This document shows positions 11,085 to 11,383 of a DNA stretch of 11,383 bases, in pieces (position 1 is the stretch's first letter; each line of letters begins with the position of its first letter). The translations under genes and the position numbers were made by a program. The notes under the pieces were generated by a model that saw only the letters and a list, made by a program, of their open reading frames with translations, searched no databases and was not told where the DNA came from. The DNA is from Candidatus Kaiserbacteria bacterium RIFCSPLOWO2_01_FULL_55_19 (GTDB lineage: Bacteria; Patescibacteriota; Minisyncoccia; Phycocordibacterales; Phycocordibacteraceae): the NCBI GenBank assembly GCA_001781715.1, contig MFMD01000012.1, positions 1 through 11,383 on the forward strand, given 5' to 3'.

Positions 11085-11383
11085 TTATTGCGAGAGCTGG
11101 CTCGGGCTTGAGAGGACGATTTCGGCCCGTCCCTCGTAGGAGACTATCTTGCCAGTGAGGGTAATGCTGGTGCCCGCGTAGCGGGAGAGGTCGCCAAATT
11201 GCTCCGCATCGTCAGCGAAAATAACACCCGAGAAAGGACAGGTCTTGTAGTTTTTACAAAAATCAAGGAAGACGGTACCCGAGGCAGAGGTGTAGGCATC
11301 TACAAGCACGCCGCGCACGGAGGCGGTCTCGCCGATATGCTTCATCGCGTCAGTGTACGGAATTGTGCCGATAGAAACACTCG
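11085..11383 (-). CDS. OB-fold domain protein, C-terminal part (5' end outside window)
   Basis: The frame is open to the window edge and gives 98 residues. An ATG at 11345 exists, but the 12 residues before it (SVSIGTIPYTDA) have no stop and look like normal protein, so the gene likely continues upstream. The segment HIGETASVRGVLVDAYTSAS, then TVFLDF, FSGVIF, YAGTSITLTGKIVSYEG and EIVLSSPSQ resembles the single OB-fold nucleic-acid-binding module (strand 1 G-x-x-x-x-V-x-G, last strands V-x-G-x-[IV]-x-x-Y-x-G-x-x-E-I-x-[IL]) often attached to nuclease or competence-type proteins. Two Cys (FCKNYKTCPF) are not part of an evident zinc site. Full architecture and function cannot be told from this fragment. 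It ends 30 nt before the TTG of infC and holds no terminator, so read-through into infC is possible. Confidence 0.6.
   Translation of the reverse strand, partial: SVSIGTIPYTDAMKHIGETASVRGVLVDAYTSASGTVFLDFCKNYKTCPFSGVIFADDAEQFGDLSRYAGTSITLTGKIVSYEGRAEIVLSSPSQLSQ

Noticed and set aside
1..11383. CRISPR arrays, insertion sequences, tRNA genes or phage genes
   Set aside because: No regularly spaced repeats, transposase-like frames, terminal inverted repeats or tRNA cloverleaf patterns were seen on either strand; the window is core housekeeping DNA.

Overview
This window is chromosomal DNA from a bacterium of the Candidate Phyla Radiation (Patescibacteria), most likely a Parcubacteria-type lineage with roughly 55-58 % GC. 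The main clue is a spc-type ribosomal protein operon in canonical order but with no L30 gene between S5 and L15, a known hallmark of CPR genomes. Other clues are a truncated L24, a rebuilt S5, an enlarged Ndk, and translation starts that almost all lack a Shine-Dalgarno sequence. The lineage is inferred; I have no 16S or tree.

Layout. Positions 1-5890 (+) hold one tightly packed transcription unit: the 3' end of rplP (L16), rpmC, rpsQ, rplN, rplX, rplE, rpsN, rpsH, rplF, rplR, rpsE, rplO and secY. Gaps are 2-38 nt, and two gene pairs overlap (rpsN/rpsH and rplO/secY). adk and map follow (to 7241) and finish the cluster. The usual infA-rpmJ-rpsM-rpsK-rpsD-rpoA-rplQ continuation is absent. A 352-nt non-coding interval (7242-7593) has a promoter-like element, a structured-RNA candidate and a terminator-like hairpin. 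Then come ndk (7594-8178), its terminator, a second structured-RNA candidate with a strong terminator (8255-8424), and a metallo-beta-lactamase/beta-CASP nuclease gene (8450-9841). A 14-bp bidirectional terminator separates this from a convergent minus-strand operon: an OB-fold protein (cut by the window edge), infC, rpmI and rplT (11383 to 9904).

Together the genes cover ribosome assembly (thirteen spc-operon ribosomal proteins or parts, plus L20 and L35), initiation (IF3), nascent-chain handling (SecY export, Met removal by Map), nucleotide balance (Adk, Ndk) and probably RNA processing (beta-CASP nuclease).

The less ordinary signals are: two unassigned structured-RNA candidates flanking ndk; identical extended -10 boxes (TGNTAGAGT) exactly 6 nt before the ATG of adk and of the nuclease gene, which suggests leaderless mRNAs; a UUCG hairpin with a U-tract inside the ribosomal operon; and an acidic/RG-rich N-terminal extension on S5. 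All RNA folds and promoters were paired by hand and have not been tested by software or experiment.
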